Below are positions 42,150 through 51,784 of a stretch of DNA of 53,575 nt, in pieces. Within the stretch, counting starts at the first letter, position 1, and each line of letters opens with the position of its first letter. Source of the stretch: Eubacteriales bacterium (lineage in GTDB: Bacteria > Bacillota > Clostridia > Lachnospirales > Lachnospiraceae); assembly GCA_030524135.1 (NCBI GenBank), contig JAUNHA010000012.1:1-53575 (forward strand), written 5' to 3'. The notes under the pieces were generated by a model. That model saw only the letters and a program-made list of their open reading frames with translations. It made no database searches and was not told the DNA's origin. The position numbers and the translations under genes were made by a program.

Positions 42150-43694
42150 ATGAATAAGAAACCGGTCGTACTGGTGATCATGGACGGCTTTGGCCTCAGG
42201 GAGGAAACCGAAGGCAATGCCGTGGCGATGGCAAAGAAACCGAATCTTGACAGACTGATGAAGGAATACCCGTTTGTAAAGGGCTATGCTTCGGGACTTT
42301 CTGTTGGTCTTCCGGACGGACAGATGGGTAATTCCGAGGTGGGACACCTCAACATGGGAGCGGGCCGTATCGTATATCAGGAGCTTACCCGTATTACAAA
42401 ATCAATCGAGGACGGAGACTTCTTTACGATCCCCGAGCTGAAAGCGGCAGTGGATAACTGCAAAGAGAAAAACAGCGCGCTGCATCTTATGGGACTTGTT
42501 TCAGATGGCGGCGTACACAGCCATATTACACATATCTACGGTCTTTTGAAGCTTGCAAAGCAGAACGGGCTTGAAAAGGTTTATGTACACTGCTTCATGG
42601 ACGGACGTGATACGCCCCCGGACAGCGGGCTTTCTTATATCAAAGAGCTTGAGCAGAAGATGAATGAGATCGGCGTCGGCGAGATCGCAACGATCAGCGG
42701 TCGTTACTATGCTATGGACCGTGATAAAAACTGGGACAGAGTAGAAAAGGCCTATGCGGCGATCGTGAATGGAACGGGCGTAAAGGCAGCGTCTGCAGAG
42801 GAAGCGATGGAAGCTTCCTACGGACAGAAGGTATATGACGAATTTATCGTGCCGGCTGTAATAGAGAAAAATGGAGAACCGACAGCAATGGTAAAGGATG
42901 GAGATTCCGTAATATTCTTCAATTTCCGTCCGGATCGTGCAAGAGAGATGACAAGAGCATTCTGTGACGATGCATTTGACGGCTTTGCACGCGGACAGAG
43001 AAAGAACGTACTCTTTACCTGTTTTGTGGACTATGATGAGACGATCGGAAACAAGCAGGTAGCGTTCCATAAGGAAGAAATCCGTAATACACTCGGGGAA
43101 TATCTTGCGGCAAACGGAAAGACCCAGTGCCGTGTGGCGGAGACTGAAAAGTATGCGCATGTCACATTCTTCTTTAACGGCGGTGTAGAAACGCCGAATC
43201 CGGGAGAGGACCGCGTACTCGTTCCGTCCCCGAAGGATGTGCCGACCTATGATCTGAAGCCGGAGATGAGCGCGCCGATGGTATGCGAAAAGCTCTGCGA
43301 GGCGATCCGCTCCGGAAAATATGACGTGGTGATCTGCAATTTTGCGAATCCGGATATGGTAGGTCATACGGGCGTGATCCCGGCGGCCGTAAAGGCGGTT
43401 GAGACTGTGGACACCTGTATCGGAAAGGTGTGCGAGGCGGTAAAGGAAACGGATGGAGCGCTGTTTATCTGCGCGGATCACGGAAACTGCGACATGATGG
43501 TCGACCCGAAGACCGGAGAGCCGTTTACGGCACATACGACGAGCCCGGTTCCGTTTATTTTATATAATGCGGATCCGAAATACAAGCTTCGTGAAAACGG
43601 AGTTCTGGCAGATATTGCGCCGACCATGCTCGAGCTGATGGGACTTCCGAAGCCGAAAGAGATGACGGGCAGTTCTCTGCTGATTGAAAAATAA
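42150..43694 (+). CDS. gpmI: 2,3-bisphosphoglycerate-independent phosphoglycerate mutase
   Basis: The 514-residue protein of alkaline phosphatase fold has VLVIMDGFGLREETEGNAV, the phospho-serine motif GNSEVGHLNMGAGR (Ser near residue 61), MDGRDTPP, NFRPDRAREM, and the metal-binding FANPDMVGHTG and CADHGNCDMM. It interconverts 3- and 2-phosphoglycerate in glycolysis using two Mn2+ ions. It is separate from the usual gap-pgk-tpi operon, with its own promoter and palindromic operator. The site AGGAGGGA precedes the ATG. Confidence 0.97.
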   Translation: MNKKPVVLVIMDGFGLREETEGNAVAMAKKPNLDRLMKEYPFVKGYASGLSVGLPDGQMGNSEVGHLNMGAGRIVYQELTRITKSIEDGDFFTIPELKAAVDNCKEKNSALHLMGLVSDGGVHSHITHIYGLLKLAKQNGLEKVYVHCFMDGRDTPPDSGLSYIKELEQKMNEIGVGEIATISGRYYAMDRDKNWDRVEKAYAAIVNGTGVKAASAEEAMEASYGQKVYDEFIVPAVIEKNGEPTAMVKDGDSVIFFNFRPDRAREMTRAFCDDAFDGFARGQRKNVLFTCFVDYDETIGNKQVAFHKEEIRNTLGEYLAANGKTQCRVAETEKYAHVTFFFNGGVETPNPGEDRVLVPSPKDVPTYDLKPEMSAPMVCEKLCEAIRSGKYDVVICNFANPDMVGHTGVIPAAVKAVETVDTCIGKVCEAVKETDGALFICADHGNCDMMVDPKTGEPFTAHTTSPVPFILYNADPKYKLRENGVLADIAPTMLELMGLPKPKEMTGSSLLIEK

Positions 43695-43707
43695 AAAATG
43701 ACAGCGG

Positions 43708-43724
43708 GCAGACAAGTTGTCTGC
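43708..43724 (+). other. Short inverted repeat between gpmI and degV
   Basis: GCAGACAA-G-TTGTCTGC is a near-perfect palindrome with one central base. It could be a small hairpin or an operator. No T-run follows. Confidence 0.45.
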
Positions 43725-43745
43725 ATAAGACGGACAGAGGAATAG

Positions 43746-44627
43746 ATGAAGATTGCAGTAGTAACAGATTCTCACAGCGGTATTTCGCAGGAAGAGGCAA
43801 AGCAGCTTGGACTTTATGTGATACCGGCGCCGTTCATTGTGGACGGGCGGCAGTATGAAGAAGGAATCAATTTAACGGAACGGGAATTTTATGAGAAAAT
43901 GGAAGCTGGGGCGGATCTTTCCACCTCGCAGTCTTCGCCTGCAGATATTCTGGATCTCTGGGATCGCCTGCTGGAGGAATATGATCAGATCGTATGCATT
44001 CCGCTGTCTTCCGGACTGACCGGCGCCTATCAGACCATGACGATGCTTGCGGAAGACGAGCCTTATGAAGGGCGTGTATTTCCCGTGGACAATACAACGG
44101 TATCCGTTACGGAGCGTATTGCCGCGCTCAATGCACTGGCGCTTGCAAAGCAGGGCTACGACGGAGCGGGGATCAAACGTATTCTGGAGGAGAACAGGAA
44201 GAACAATCTGATATTTATCACGGTGACGACGCTCAAATATCTGAAAAAGGGCGGACGTATCACGCCGGCTGCCGCTGCGCTTGGTACGCTGCTTAAGATA
44301 AAGCCCGTGCTTAAGATCGACGGAGAGAAACTTGACGCGTTTGCAAAGGTGCGCACGATGTCGCAGGCACGGGAAACGATGCTTGCCGCGATCCAGGAAT
44401 GTCTGACGGAAAGACTGAAAGACCCCGGGGCAGAGCACAGCTATATCATGGTTGCGCACACACAGAATGCAGAGATGGCAGAGGAACTTCTGGAAATCGC
44501 AAAGGAACGCTGGCCCAAGGCTGATTTCTGTATTGCGCCGCTTGCGCTCGCGATCGCCTGTCATACCGGTCCCGGATCGCTCGCGATCGTAGCGGAGCGG
44601 AAGCTTCAGGAGCTTGATACACATTAA
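43746..44627 (+). CDS. DegV family fatty-acid-binding protein
   Basis: The 293-residue protein has the DegV start KIAVVTDSHSGISQEEAKQLGLYVIPAPFIVDG, the TSQSSPADILDLWDRLL block (fatty-acid carboxylate contact), SSGLTGAYQTMTM and YLKKGGRITPAAAALGTLLKIKPVL. Family members (FakB-like) hold fatty acids for the kinase FakA, or have unknown lipid-related roles. No fakA is next to it. The ribosome binding site AGAGGAA precedes the ATG. Confidence 0.92.
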   Translation: MKIAVVTDSHSGISQEEAKQLGLYVIPAPFIVDGRQYEEGINLTEREFYEKMEAGADLSTSQSSPADILDLWDRLLEEYDQIVCIPLSSGLTGAYQTMTMLAEDEPYEGRVFPVDNTTVSVTERIAALNALALAKQGYDGAGIKRILEENRKNNLIFITVTTLKYLKKGGRITPAAAALGTLLKIKPVLKIDGEKLDAFAKVRTMSQARETMLAAIQECLTERLKDPGAEHSYIMVAHTQNAEMAEELLEIAKERWPKADFCIAPLALAIACHTGPGSLAIVAERKLQELDTH

Positions 44628-44640
44628 AAGAAAAACAGAA

Positions 44641-44685
44641 CGGAACGCATCCGGCAGGGAACCCCATCCCAGGGGATGCGTTCCG
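44641..44685 (+). repeat. 12-bp inverted repeat between degV and comEC
   Basis: CGGAACGCATCC (44641-44652) and GGATGCGTTCCG (44674-44685) are perfect reverse complements 21 bases apart. The inner part (GGGAACCCCATCCC) can also fold. There is no T-run. The ATG at 44676 lies in its right arm, which argues against that codon as the comEC start. Confidence 0.7.
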
Positions 44686-44726
44686 GAAATCTGATAAAGT
44701 CTGATGAAAGGGAAGGAGTAGCTGAT

Positions 44727-47186
44727 TTGAAACTGCGGCGTCCGCTGTTATGGATGGCCGGAGTGCTTGTGCTTGGAGAGTTATGCGGAATATATGAGCT
44801 GTCGTTTGCGGTGCGTACCGCGGCGTTTATGCTTTTTATCCTAATCATATGGCTGATCACACGTGGTCTCAGGCGGGAGAATGGTTCCCGCAGATGGATC
44901 CCGTACGTGCTGATCCTGTGCTTTGCTGCCGGAGTTTTGCGGGGACTGTTTTGCTGCCGCGCTTTTCAGACACCGGAGAGCAGGGCTTTTTTTTCGCGTT
45001 ATCTGATTCGCAATCAGGGCGAGTTTGATTACGGACTGTATCTGAAGGGGCTGGGGATCTCTTCGGAGGCGGCGCTTTCCGATTACCGGAACGGAGGTCT
45101 TCTGAACTCTGACCTTCCGTATTTTTCCCAGCTCGGAAAATTCCGGCTCAGGTGTACGGAGGTGCTTTCCGGCATATTTCCGGAAAAGGATGCGGGGATT
45201 TATCAGGCGCTTCTGCTCGGAGATAAGTCTGATATGGATGAAGGTGTGCGCGCGCTTTATCAGTCGCAGGGCATTGCGCATCTGCTCGCGGTTTCAGGAC
45301 TTCATTTCGGTATTATCGGAATGGGATTGTATCGTATGCTGCGCTTATTAACGCTTTCTCCCGGCTGCGCAGGCGCGTTTTCCTCGTTGTTTGTGGTAAG
45401 CTACGGCTTCCTTACAGGAGCGCAGGGCTCTGCGGTACGGGCAGTTATCATGCTGCTTTCCCGTTTTCTCTCGCTTAAGGCGGGACGAAGCTACGACACG
45501 CTGTCCGCCCTTGCGCTGTCCGCGTTTCTTCTGCTGCTTGCAAAGCCATATATGCTTTTTCAGAGCGGGTTTCAGCTATCGTATGGAGCGATACTTGCGA
45601 TTTCGCTGCTGGGAGAAAATCTGATCCGCTGTACAGAGCTGGATCGCGAAAACCGGAGCAGAGACAGACTGAGGAAACGCTCCGTTACAGCCGGATATAC
45701 TGTACATGAATCCCCCATACGCAGGGTCTCTGCAAAAAACCGCCTGCATCCGGCTGTTAAAACGCTTGTGGTCAGTCTTTCCCTTCAGCTTTTTATGCTG
45801 CCTGCCATTCTGTATCATTTCTTTGTATTTCCGCTCTACGGTTTTTTTCTGAATTTTATTGTGATCCCGCTGATGAGCTTTGTGATCGCGTCCGGACTGA
45901 TGGCGCTTTCTGCCGGACTTCTGGGAATGCTTTTTGCCGCGGCATCCGGGTGCCTTGCCGCAGGTGTTCCATTTTTTCAGTTTCTGTCCGTCTGTGCAGG
46001 CGGAGCAGGACATTATATCCTTTTGTTTTATGAATGGCTCTGCAGGATTACGGAAAGTCTTCCCGCGTCAGGTATTGTGCTGGGAAGGCCGGAACTTTTG
46101 CGGATTCTTTTGTTTTACCTGGGACTTCTGTTGTTATTCGCATTGCATTTTCTGCAGGGCTTTCCGGGCAGCCGGCGGTTCTTCAGGATCGGTCCGCCTG
46201 TAAAGCTATGCAGTTTTTTCGGACTTGCAGTTTGTCTGTCTGTGCTCTGTTTTACGGGAAATGGAAAACTTAAGAGCGGCGTGCTGGCCGTTACGGCGAT
46301 CGACGTAGGTCAGGGAGATGGATTTCTCATCCGGTCCGGCAAAAAGAATATCCTGATCGACTGCGGGTCGAGCTCGGAAAAAGAGCTTGGTAAGTATACG
46401 CTGAAGCCGTTTCTGCTTTCACAGGGAATTTCCCTGATCGATGCGGCATTTGTGAGTCACAGCGATGCGGATCACATGAACGGGCTTCTGTATCTGATGG
46501 AAGATGTACCGGAGGTGAAAATTGCACAGCTGATTCTGCCGGAGGGCGGAGCGGTGCAGGAAAGCTATGGGACTTTGAAGGAAGCCTTTTGTATTTCGCA
46601 GGGAGAAGAAGCCAAAAGCCGGATATCCTATCTTCGGGAGGGAGCATATACGGAGCTTCCGGGTATCCGTAAGGAGAATGGGGCGGCAGGGACGGAAATC
46701 CCCGTGCTCTCCTGTATTTATGCGGGACGGGGCGCACTGCCGGAGGCCAACGCACATTCTCCCGTGCTGCTGCTTTCTTACGGAAACTTCAGTATGATTT
46801 TTACGGGCGACACGACGAAGGGAGATGAGGCGCTTCTGGCAAAAAGGATCAGACAGGATATGAAGGACGGCAAGGATATGAGGCTTCCGGAACGCATAAC
46901 GGTCTATAAGGCAGCGCATCATGGCAGTAAAACATCAAATTCGGACGCGGTTCTGAAGCTGTACCGGCCGCAGTATGCACTTATTTCTTATGGAAGAAAG
47001 AATTCCTACGGGCATCCGCATAAAGAGGTGACAAAACGTCTTACGCGCTATGGCGCGAAGCTTCTGGAAACCGGAAAAAGCGGACAGATCAGTCTTATTA
47101 CAGACGGAAAAAATCTTATGCTCCGGCATATGGTTTCTCCGGATGGAGATTATACTGGAAATTTTACCGGTGATATGATAGACTGA
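44727..47186 (+). CDS. comEC: DNA uptake channel protein ComEC/Rec2
   Basis: The protein (819 residues from TTG 44727) has N-terminal membrane segments with a DUF4131-like outer region, the competence core (LLLGDKSDMDEGVRALYQSQGIAHLLAVSGLHFGIIGMGLY) and a C-terminal metallo-beta-lactamase domain. That domain has DVGQGDGFLIRSG, HSDADH, FTGDT and AAHHGSKTSNS. It carries single-stranded DNA across the membrane in transformation. TTG 44727 follows GGAAGGAG by 8 bases; ATG 44676 would add 17 residues and lies in a hairpin. No comEA is next to it. The gene looks intact, but competence cannot be concluded from it alone. Confidence 0.94.
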   Translation: MKLRRPLLWMAGVLVLGELCGIYELSFAVRTAAFMLFILIIWLITRGLRRENGSRRWIPYVLILCFAAGVLRGLFCCRAFQTPESRAFFSRYLIRNQGEFDYGLYLKGLGISSEAALSDYRNGGLLNSDLPYFSQLGKFRLRCTEVLSGIFPEKDAGIYQALLLGDKSDMDEGVRALYQSQGIAHLLAVSGLHFGIIGMGLYRMLRLLTLSPGCAGAFSSLFVVSYGFLTGAQGSAVRAVIMLLSRFLSLKAGRSYDTLSALALSAFLLLLAKPYMLFQSGFQLSYGAILAISLLGENLIRCTELDRENRSRDRLRKRSVTAGYTVHESPIRRVSAKNRLHPAVKTLVVSLSLQLFMLPAILYHFFVFPLYGFFLNFIVIPLMSFVIASGLMALSAGLLGMLFAAASGCLAAGVPFFQFLSVCAGGAGHYILLFYEWLCRITESLPASGIVLGRPELLRILLFYLGLLLLFALHFLQGFPGSRRFFRIGPPVKLCSFFGLAVCLSVLCFTGNGKLKSGVLAVTAIDVGQGDGFLIRSGKKNILIDCGSSSEKELGKYTLKPFLLSQGISLIDAAFVSHSDADHMNGLLYLMEDVPEVKIAQLILPEGGAVQESYGTLKEAFCISQGEEAKSRISYLREGAYTELPGIRKENGAAGTEIPVLSCIYAGRGALPEANAHSPVLLLSYGNFSMIFTGDTTKGDEALLAKRIRQDMKDGKDMRLPERITVYKAAHHGSKTSNSDAVLKLYRPQYALISYGRKNSYGHPHKEVTKRLTRYGAKLLETGKSGQISLITDGKNLMLRHMVSPDGDYTGNFTGDMID

Positions 47187-47320
47187 AAAAGAATATAAAA
47201 GAGAACAGACTTTCGAATAATGCGGGCGATCCGGGCGGTACCGCCTGTGCATGACGGGAAGCGGGAAAGAGGCGCAGGGAGAGAGGCGGAAGCCTGAAAC
47301 TGCTTTGCTGGAGGACTTGA

Positions 47321-49582
47321 ATGGCGGATATACTGGACAGCTTAAACGCGGCGCAGAGAGATGCGGTGACGACGACGGAGGGTTTTGTGAGAGTGATCGC
47401 GGGTGCGGGAACGGGAAAGACCCGTGCGCTTTCGCATCGCTTTGCCTGGCTTGTCAATGAAGCCGGTATTCTGCCGGGACATATCCTGTGTGTGACCTTT
47501 ACCAACAAATCCGCCAATGAGATGCGGGAGCGGATCCGGCGTCTTACCGGTGATAATGACGCCGGGTATGTGTGTACGTTCCACAGCTTCTGCGTATCCG
47601 TGCTGCAGGAAGACAGCCATGCAGTACAGTATCCCAAAAGCTTTCTTGTACTGGATAATTCCGATATTGATGCGATGCTCGGCATTATTTACGAGGAGCG
47701 CGGCCTTACGCTTCGCCATATGAGCTTCAGGGATGCCAGGGATATGATCGAGATCAGAAAGACGTTTAAGGATCCCGAATACTATGAGGATATGATCGCG
47801 ATGCCGCTTGAGGATCTGCATCGCAAATATATGCAGGCGGAAAAGGCTGAAGATATCATTTTTTACGGATATCTGTATCAGGAGAAAAAGTGCTTCGGAC
47901 TTGATTATAATGATCTGATCAAGTTTACGCTCTTTATTTTTGCGGAAAATGAAGCGATCAGACTGAAATGGCAGAAACGTCTTGAGTACGTCATGATCGA
48001 TGAGTTTCAGGATATCGACGGTCTGCAGCATCGTCTGATGGAGGTGCTCTGTGCGTATCACGGAAACCTGTTCGTCGTAGGGGATCCGGATCAGACGATC
48101 TACAGCTTTCGCGGTGCAAACGTCAGGTATTTGCTGGAGTTTGACCGGACATTTCCCGGGACAAAGACCATCATGATGACTGAAAACTACAGGTCTGCGC
48201 CGCAGATACTTGCGGTGGCAAATGCGTTGATCAGAAACAATAAAAACCGTATTGATAAGGAACTCACGGCAGCCAGACCGGAAGGAGCACCGGTTATCTG
48301 CCATCATGCGAAATCCTCCGAAAAAGAGGCAGACTGGATCGCGGAAAAAATCCGGCAGCTTACGGGCTTTGTACCGGAACATGAAAGAGAGACGGGGCAT
48401 GACGGGGAGAGATGCGCAGCGGGAAAAGCGGAAACCGCAAATGAAGAGGGGAAGACACGTCCCCGGCTGTCTGATATCGCGATATTATACAGGGCGCATT
48501 ATATCACCAGAAACCTCGAGGAGGGACTGCGCCGCGCCGGGATACCGTATACGCTTTACAGCGGCGTACAGTTTTTTGACCGCATGGAGATCAAGGATGC
48601 GCTGTCATATCTGAGGATGGCGGTATATCAGGACGATCTTTCATTCCTGCGGATCGCAAACGTGCCGAAACGAAACCTCGGAGAGCGCCGCATCGCTTTT
48701 CTGAAGGAATATGCCGCGGAGCATGACTGTTCCTTATACGAAGCACTCTGCAGAAATCTGGAGGACGGAATATTCCGGAATACGAAAGCAGCGGCATTTG
48801 CCGGTCTGATCGACAGGTATGCGGCTCTGACACAGACTGCGGGACTTAAGGCGTCGGAGCTTCTGGCAAAGCTTCTGGATGAGAGCGGATATGAGCGAAT
48901 GCTTCGCACGGAGGGCAGCCAGGAGCGGCTTGACAATCTTGCGGAGCTTAAGCAGTCCGTTCATCAGTATGAGATCAGCTGCGGAGAGGAGTGCGGTCCG
49001 GAGGATTATCTGCGGCATGCGGCGCTGTTTTCAAACCGGGATCTGGAGAGCCGGGGAGATGCGGTGCGTCTGATGACGGTGCATACTGCAAAGGGGCTGG
49101 AGTTTCCGCATGTCTTCTTCTGTGCGCTTTCAGAAGGAATATTTCCATCCAGGCGTACAAAGACAAGGGAGGCGATGGAAGAGGAGCGCAGGCTTGCGTT
49201 TGTGGCGATGACAAGAGCGGAGGACGGCCTGTATCTTTCCGAGGCGGAAGGCTGTGGTATGGACGGCGCGCCGCGTTATCCTTCGCGTTTCCTTCTCGAT
49301 ATCGGGACAGAGCGGCTTATGTTTGATCCGGAGATGCCAAAGCAGCTGTACACGGCTGCAAAAAGCTGTATAGAAGCCTCAGACCGAAGGCTAGAGGCGG
49401 AAATGGCATCAAAAGACGCGCTGTTTCATGCGGGAGACCGCGTACGCCATGCGATCTTCGGCAAGGGAACCGTATTGGAAACCGATGAAACGGAACGGAC
49501 TTACCTGATCCGGTTTGATGAGCTTGACACGGAGCGAAGGCTGACTTTCCGGGTGAAGCTTGAGGCATTAAGGGATGCATGA
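47321..49582 (+). CDS. pcrA: ATP-dependent DNA helicase PcrA/UvrD-like
   Basis: The 753-residue superfamily 1A helicase starts LDSLNAAQRDAVTTTEG (Q motif) and has Walker A AGAGTGKT, GFTFTNKSANEM-like VTFTNKSANEMRERI, DEFQDIDGLQ, GDPDQTIYSFRGA, TVHTAKGLEFPHVF and VAMTRAEDGLYL. The C terminus has a PcrA-type Tudor-like domain (HAGDRVRHAIFGKGTVLE) that contacts RNA polymerase in relatives. It unwinds DNA 3' to 5' in repair and clears blocked forks. Several related helicases exist in clostridia, so PcrA is the best but not the only name. The site GGAGGA precedes the ATG. Confidence 0.92.
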   Translation: MADILDSLNAAQRDAVTTTEGFVRVIAGAGTGKTRALSHRFAWLVNEAGILPGHILCVTFTNKSANEMRERIRRLTGDNDAGYVCTFHSFCVSVLQEDSHAVQYPKSFLVLDNSDIDAMLGIIYEERGLTLRHMSFRDARDMIEIRKTFKDPEYYEDMIAMPLEDLHRKYMQAEKAEDIIFYGYLYQEKKCFGLDYNDLIKFTLFIFAENEAIRLKWQKRLEYVMIDEFQDIDGLQHRLMEVLCAYHGNLFVVGDPDQTIYSFRGANVRYLLEFDRTFPGTKTIMMTENYRSAPQILAVANALIRNNKNRIDKELTAARPEGAPVICHHAKSSEKEADWIAEKIRQLTGFVPEHERETGHDGERCAAGKAETANEEGKTRPRLSDIAILYRAHYITRNLEEGLRRAGIPYTLYSGVQFFDRMEIKDALSYLRMAVYQDDLSFLRIANVPKRNLGERRIAFLKEYAAEHDCSLYEALCRNLEDGIFRNTKAAAFAGLIDRYAALTQTAGLKASELLAKLLDESGYERMLRTEGSQERLDNLAELKQSVHQYEISCGEECGPEDYLRHAALFSNRDLESRGDAVRLMTVHTAKGLEFPHVFFCALSEGIFPSRRTKTREAMEEERRLAFVAMTRAEDGLYLSEAEGCGMDGAPRYPSRFLLDIGTERLMFDPEMPKQLYTAAKSCIEASDRRLEAEMASKDALFHAGDRVRHAIFGKGTVLETDETERTYLIRFDELDTERRLTFRVKLEALRDA

Positions 49583-49613
49583 TATGATAAGAAATGTTGT
49601 AAGGGGGAAAATC

Positions 49614-49955
49614 ATGGAGACGACGGAAAACGCGAACAAAACACTCTTCTGGGTACGGCTTACAGGCATCTGCAGTCTGCTTGTGATGATCTGCGCACTT
49701 GTGATCACAATCAACTTTGTAAGCTATCAGCCAGAGGTAAAGGGACTTTTAAGGCGCTTTAACACGGTGGCGGCAGAGCTTGAAGCGGGAAGCCGGGAGC
49801 TTACAAAAACACTTCGCTCTCTGAATGACCAGGGCCTCGCCGAGATGTATGAGACGCTTGACAGTATTCAGAAAATTGATTTTGAACGGCTGAACGAATC
49901 CATCGACAGTCTGTACCGCGTGATCAATCCACTGGCAGGGCTGTTCAGCCGCTAA
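49614..49955 (+). CDS. Small single-pass membrane protein with coiled coil, unknown
   Basis: I do not recognise this 113-residue protein. It has one N-terminal membrane segment (VRLTGICSLLVMICALVITINFVSY, about 15-39) and a helical, coiled-coil-like remainder (LLRRFNTVAAELEAGSRELTKTLRSLNDQ...). The start at 49614 has AAGGGGGAAAA before it. An ATG at 49575 would overlap the pcrA end and lacks a site. It lies 31 bases after pcrA and 19 before the next small gene, so the three may share a transcript. Confidence 0.8.
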   Translation: METTENANKTLFWVRLTGICSLLVMICALVITINFVSYQPEVKGLLRRFNTVAAELEAGSRELTKTLRSLNDQGLAEMYETLDSIQKIDFERLNESIDSLYRVINPLAGLFSR

Positions 49956-49974
49956 GGGATACAGGAGGCTTATT

Positions 49975-50301
49975 ATGTTGTTTAAAAAGAAAGAAACAGT
50001 ATTTGAACGAAAGGACAGAGCACTCTGGGAACTGGCAAAGACCGCTTTAAAAGAAGCCGGAATGAAGTCCGTGCGCGCGGGCTTCTCTGAGGATGAGCCG
50101 CCGGTCTGCGGATGCGGTTCAAAGCTTGATCCGCGTAATTTCGGACCGCGCGGGAAAATAGACCGCAATACGTACTATATCCGTGTGCCGGAGGAAGAAG
50201 CGGTGAAAGCCCGTGAGATTCTTCGCAGGGCTGGTGTCGAGACGGAGCTTGAGAGCACGGAGGCGGATCAGCGCAGAGAACGCCGGATCAGGCTGTATTA
50301 A
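49975..50301 (+). CDS. Small soluble protein, unknown
   Basis: I do not recognise this 108-residue protein. The first half has a basic helix ([25 protein letters not shown]). The middle has a two-Cys knot [20 protein letters not shown]. The end reads [28 protein letters not shown], which looks like a short alpha-beta unit of the DUF2007 signal-transducer type. The two cysteines alone would not bind Zn unless it dimerises. The site ACAGGAGG precedes ATG, 19 bases after the previous gene. Confidence 0.78.
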   Translation: MLFKKKETVFERKDRALWELAKTALKEAGMKSVRAGFSEDEPPVCGCGSKLDPRNFGPRGKIDRNTYYIRVPEEEAVKAREILRRAGVETELESTEADQRRERRIRLY

Positions 50302-50332
50302 CGGGAGATCAATCGATACAAAGGAGAGACAG

Positions 50333-51697
50333 ATGGAATATCGTAAAGAGCATGATTCAATGGGAGAGGTACTGGTGCCTGCAGATCATTACTGGGGCGC
50401 GCAGACGCAGAGAAGCTTCGATAATTTCAAGATCGGGACCGAAAAGATTCCGCAGGAGGTGATCCATGCATTTGCCGTGCTGAAGGAAGCGGCTGCAAAG
50501 GCAAACCGGAAGCTGGGAAAACTGGACGACAAACGCTGTGCGCTTATTTCAGAAGTCTGCGGGGAGATTCTTCGCGGAGAGCTTTCAGGAGAATTCCCGC
50601 TTGCGGTATGGCAGACGGGAAGCGGAACCCAGTCCAATATGAATGTCAACGAAGTAATCGCAAACCGCGGAAATGAAATTGCCGGAGAAAAACTCCTGCA
50701 TCCGAATGATCATGTCAATATGTCGCAGAGCTCCAATGATACGTTTCCGACAGCCATGCATATTGCGGCGGTTCTGGAGATCAGGGGCAGGCTTCTGCCG
50801 GCGCTTGCACAGCTGGAAGCGACATTCAGGCGGCTGATGCAGGACAATGAAGGAATTGTGAAATCAGGCCGCACGCATCTGCAGGATGCGACGCCGATCT
50901 CTTTCGCACAAGAGATCAGCGGATGGCTTGCGAATCTGGAGCAGTCGGAACAGATGATAAAGAACAGTCTTGCGGGGCTGTATGAGCTCGCGCTCGGCGG
51001 AACAGCCGTCGGGACGGGCCTTAATGCGCCGAAGGGATTTGATGAAACTGTGGCTCTCTGTGTGGCAGAGCTTACAGGAGAGCCGTTTGTCACGGCTCCG
51101 AATAAATTCCATGCGCTTTCCAGCAAGGATGAGCTTGTCTTCGCGCACGGTGCGCTGAAGGCGCTGGCGGCGGATCTTATGAAGATCGCAAATGACGTGC
51201 GCTGGCTTGCAAGCGGACCGCGCTGCGGGCTGTCCGAGATATTCATTCCGGAAAATGAGCCGGGGAGCTCGATCATGCCGGGAAAAGTCAATCCGACCCA
51301 GTGCGAGGCGCTGACGATGACAGCCGTACAGGTCATGGCAAACGATGCGGCGGTGGGAATCGCGGCATCCCAGGGCAATTTTGAGCTGAATGTCTATATG
51401 CCGGTTCTGATCTACAACTTTCTGCAGTCGGTGCGCCTGCTCGCTGATGCGATGATTTCCTTTGACGTACATTGTGCGTCCGGCATCCGGGCAAACCGGG
51501 AAAAGATGGCGGAAAACCTGCACAGATCATTGATGCTCGTAACCTGCCTCAATCCCTATATCGGATATGAGAATGCGGCGAAGACCGCAAAGAAGGCGCA
51601 TGCTGAAAATATTTCCCTGAAAGAGGCATGTGTTTCTCTTGGCTTCCTGACGCCGGAGCGGTTTGACGAGGTTTTCAAACCGGAAGAAATGATATAA
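50333..51697 (+). CDS. fumC: Class II fumarate hydratase
   Basis: The 454-residue protein of the fumarase/aspartase superfamily has [26 protein letters not shown], the [14 protein letters not shown] block, and the signature [16 protein letters not shown] whose Ser is catalytic. Blocks such as [16 protein letters not shown] fit fumarase more than aspartase. It interconverts fumarate and malate without an iron-sulfur cluster and so tolerates oxygen. ATG 50333 has AAAGGAGAGA before it; upstream in-frame codons lack a site. It ends against the convergent VWA gene. Confidence 0.95.
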   Translation: MEYRKEHDSMGEVLVPADHYWGAQTQRSFDNFKIGTEKIPQEVIHAFAVLKEAAAKANRKLGKLDDKRCALISEVCGEILRGELSGEFPLAVWQTGSGTQSNMNVNEVIANRGNEIAGEKLLHPNDHVNMSQSSNDTFPTAMHIAAVLEIRGRLLPALAQLEATFRRLMQDNEGIVKSGRTHLQDATPISFAQEISGWLANLEQSEQMIKNSLAGLYELALGGTAVGTGLNAPKGFDETVALCVAELTGEPFVTAPNKFHALSSKDELVFAHGALKALAADLMKIANDVRWLASGPRCGLSEIFIPENEPGSSIMPGKVNPTQCEALTMTAVQVMANDAAVGIAASQGNFELNVYMPVLIYNFLQSVRLLADAMISFDVHCASGIRANREKMAENLHRSLMLVTCLNPYIGYENAAKTAKKAHAENISLKEACVSLGFLTPERFDEVFKPEEMI

Positions 51698-51757
51698 TCA
51701 TTCGGCTGCATAAGAAAAAAAACTATTTTCAAAAGCAATAATAAACTGTAAACGAAA

Positions 51758-51784
51758 CAGGCGGCGCTTACTCTGCGCCGCCTG
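51758..51784. terminator. Hairpin at the fumC/VWA gene junction
   Basis: CAGGCGGCGC and GCGCCGCCTG form a perfect 10-bp GC-rich stem around TTACTCT, which holds the stop of the VWA gene. T-runs on either side are short, so it is a modest bidirectional terminator. Confidence 0.65.
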
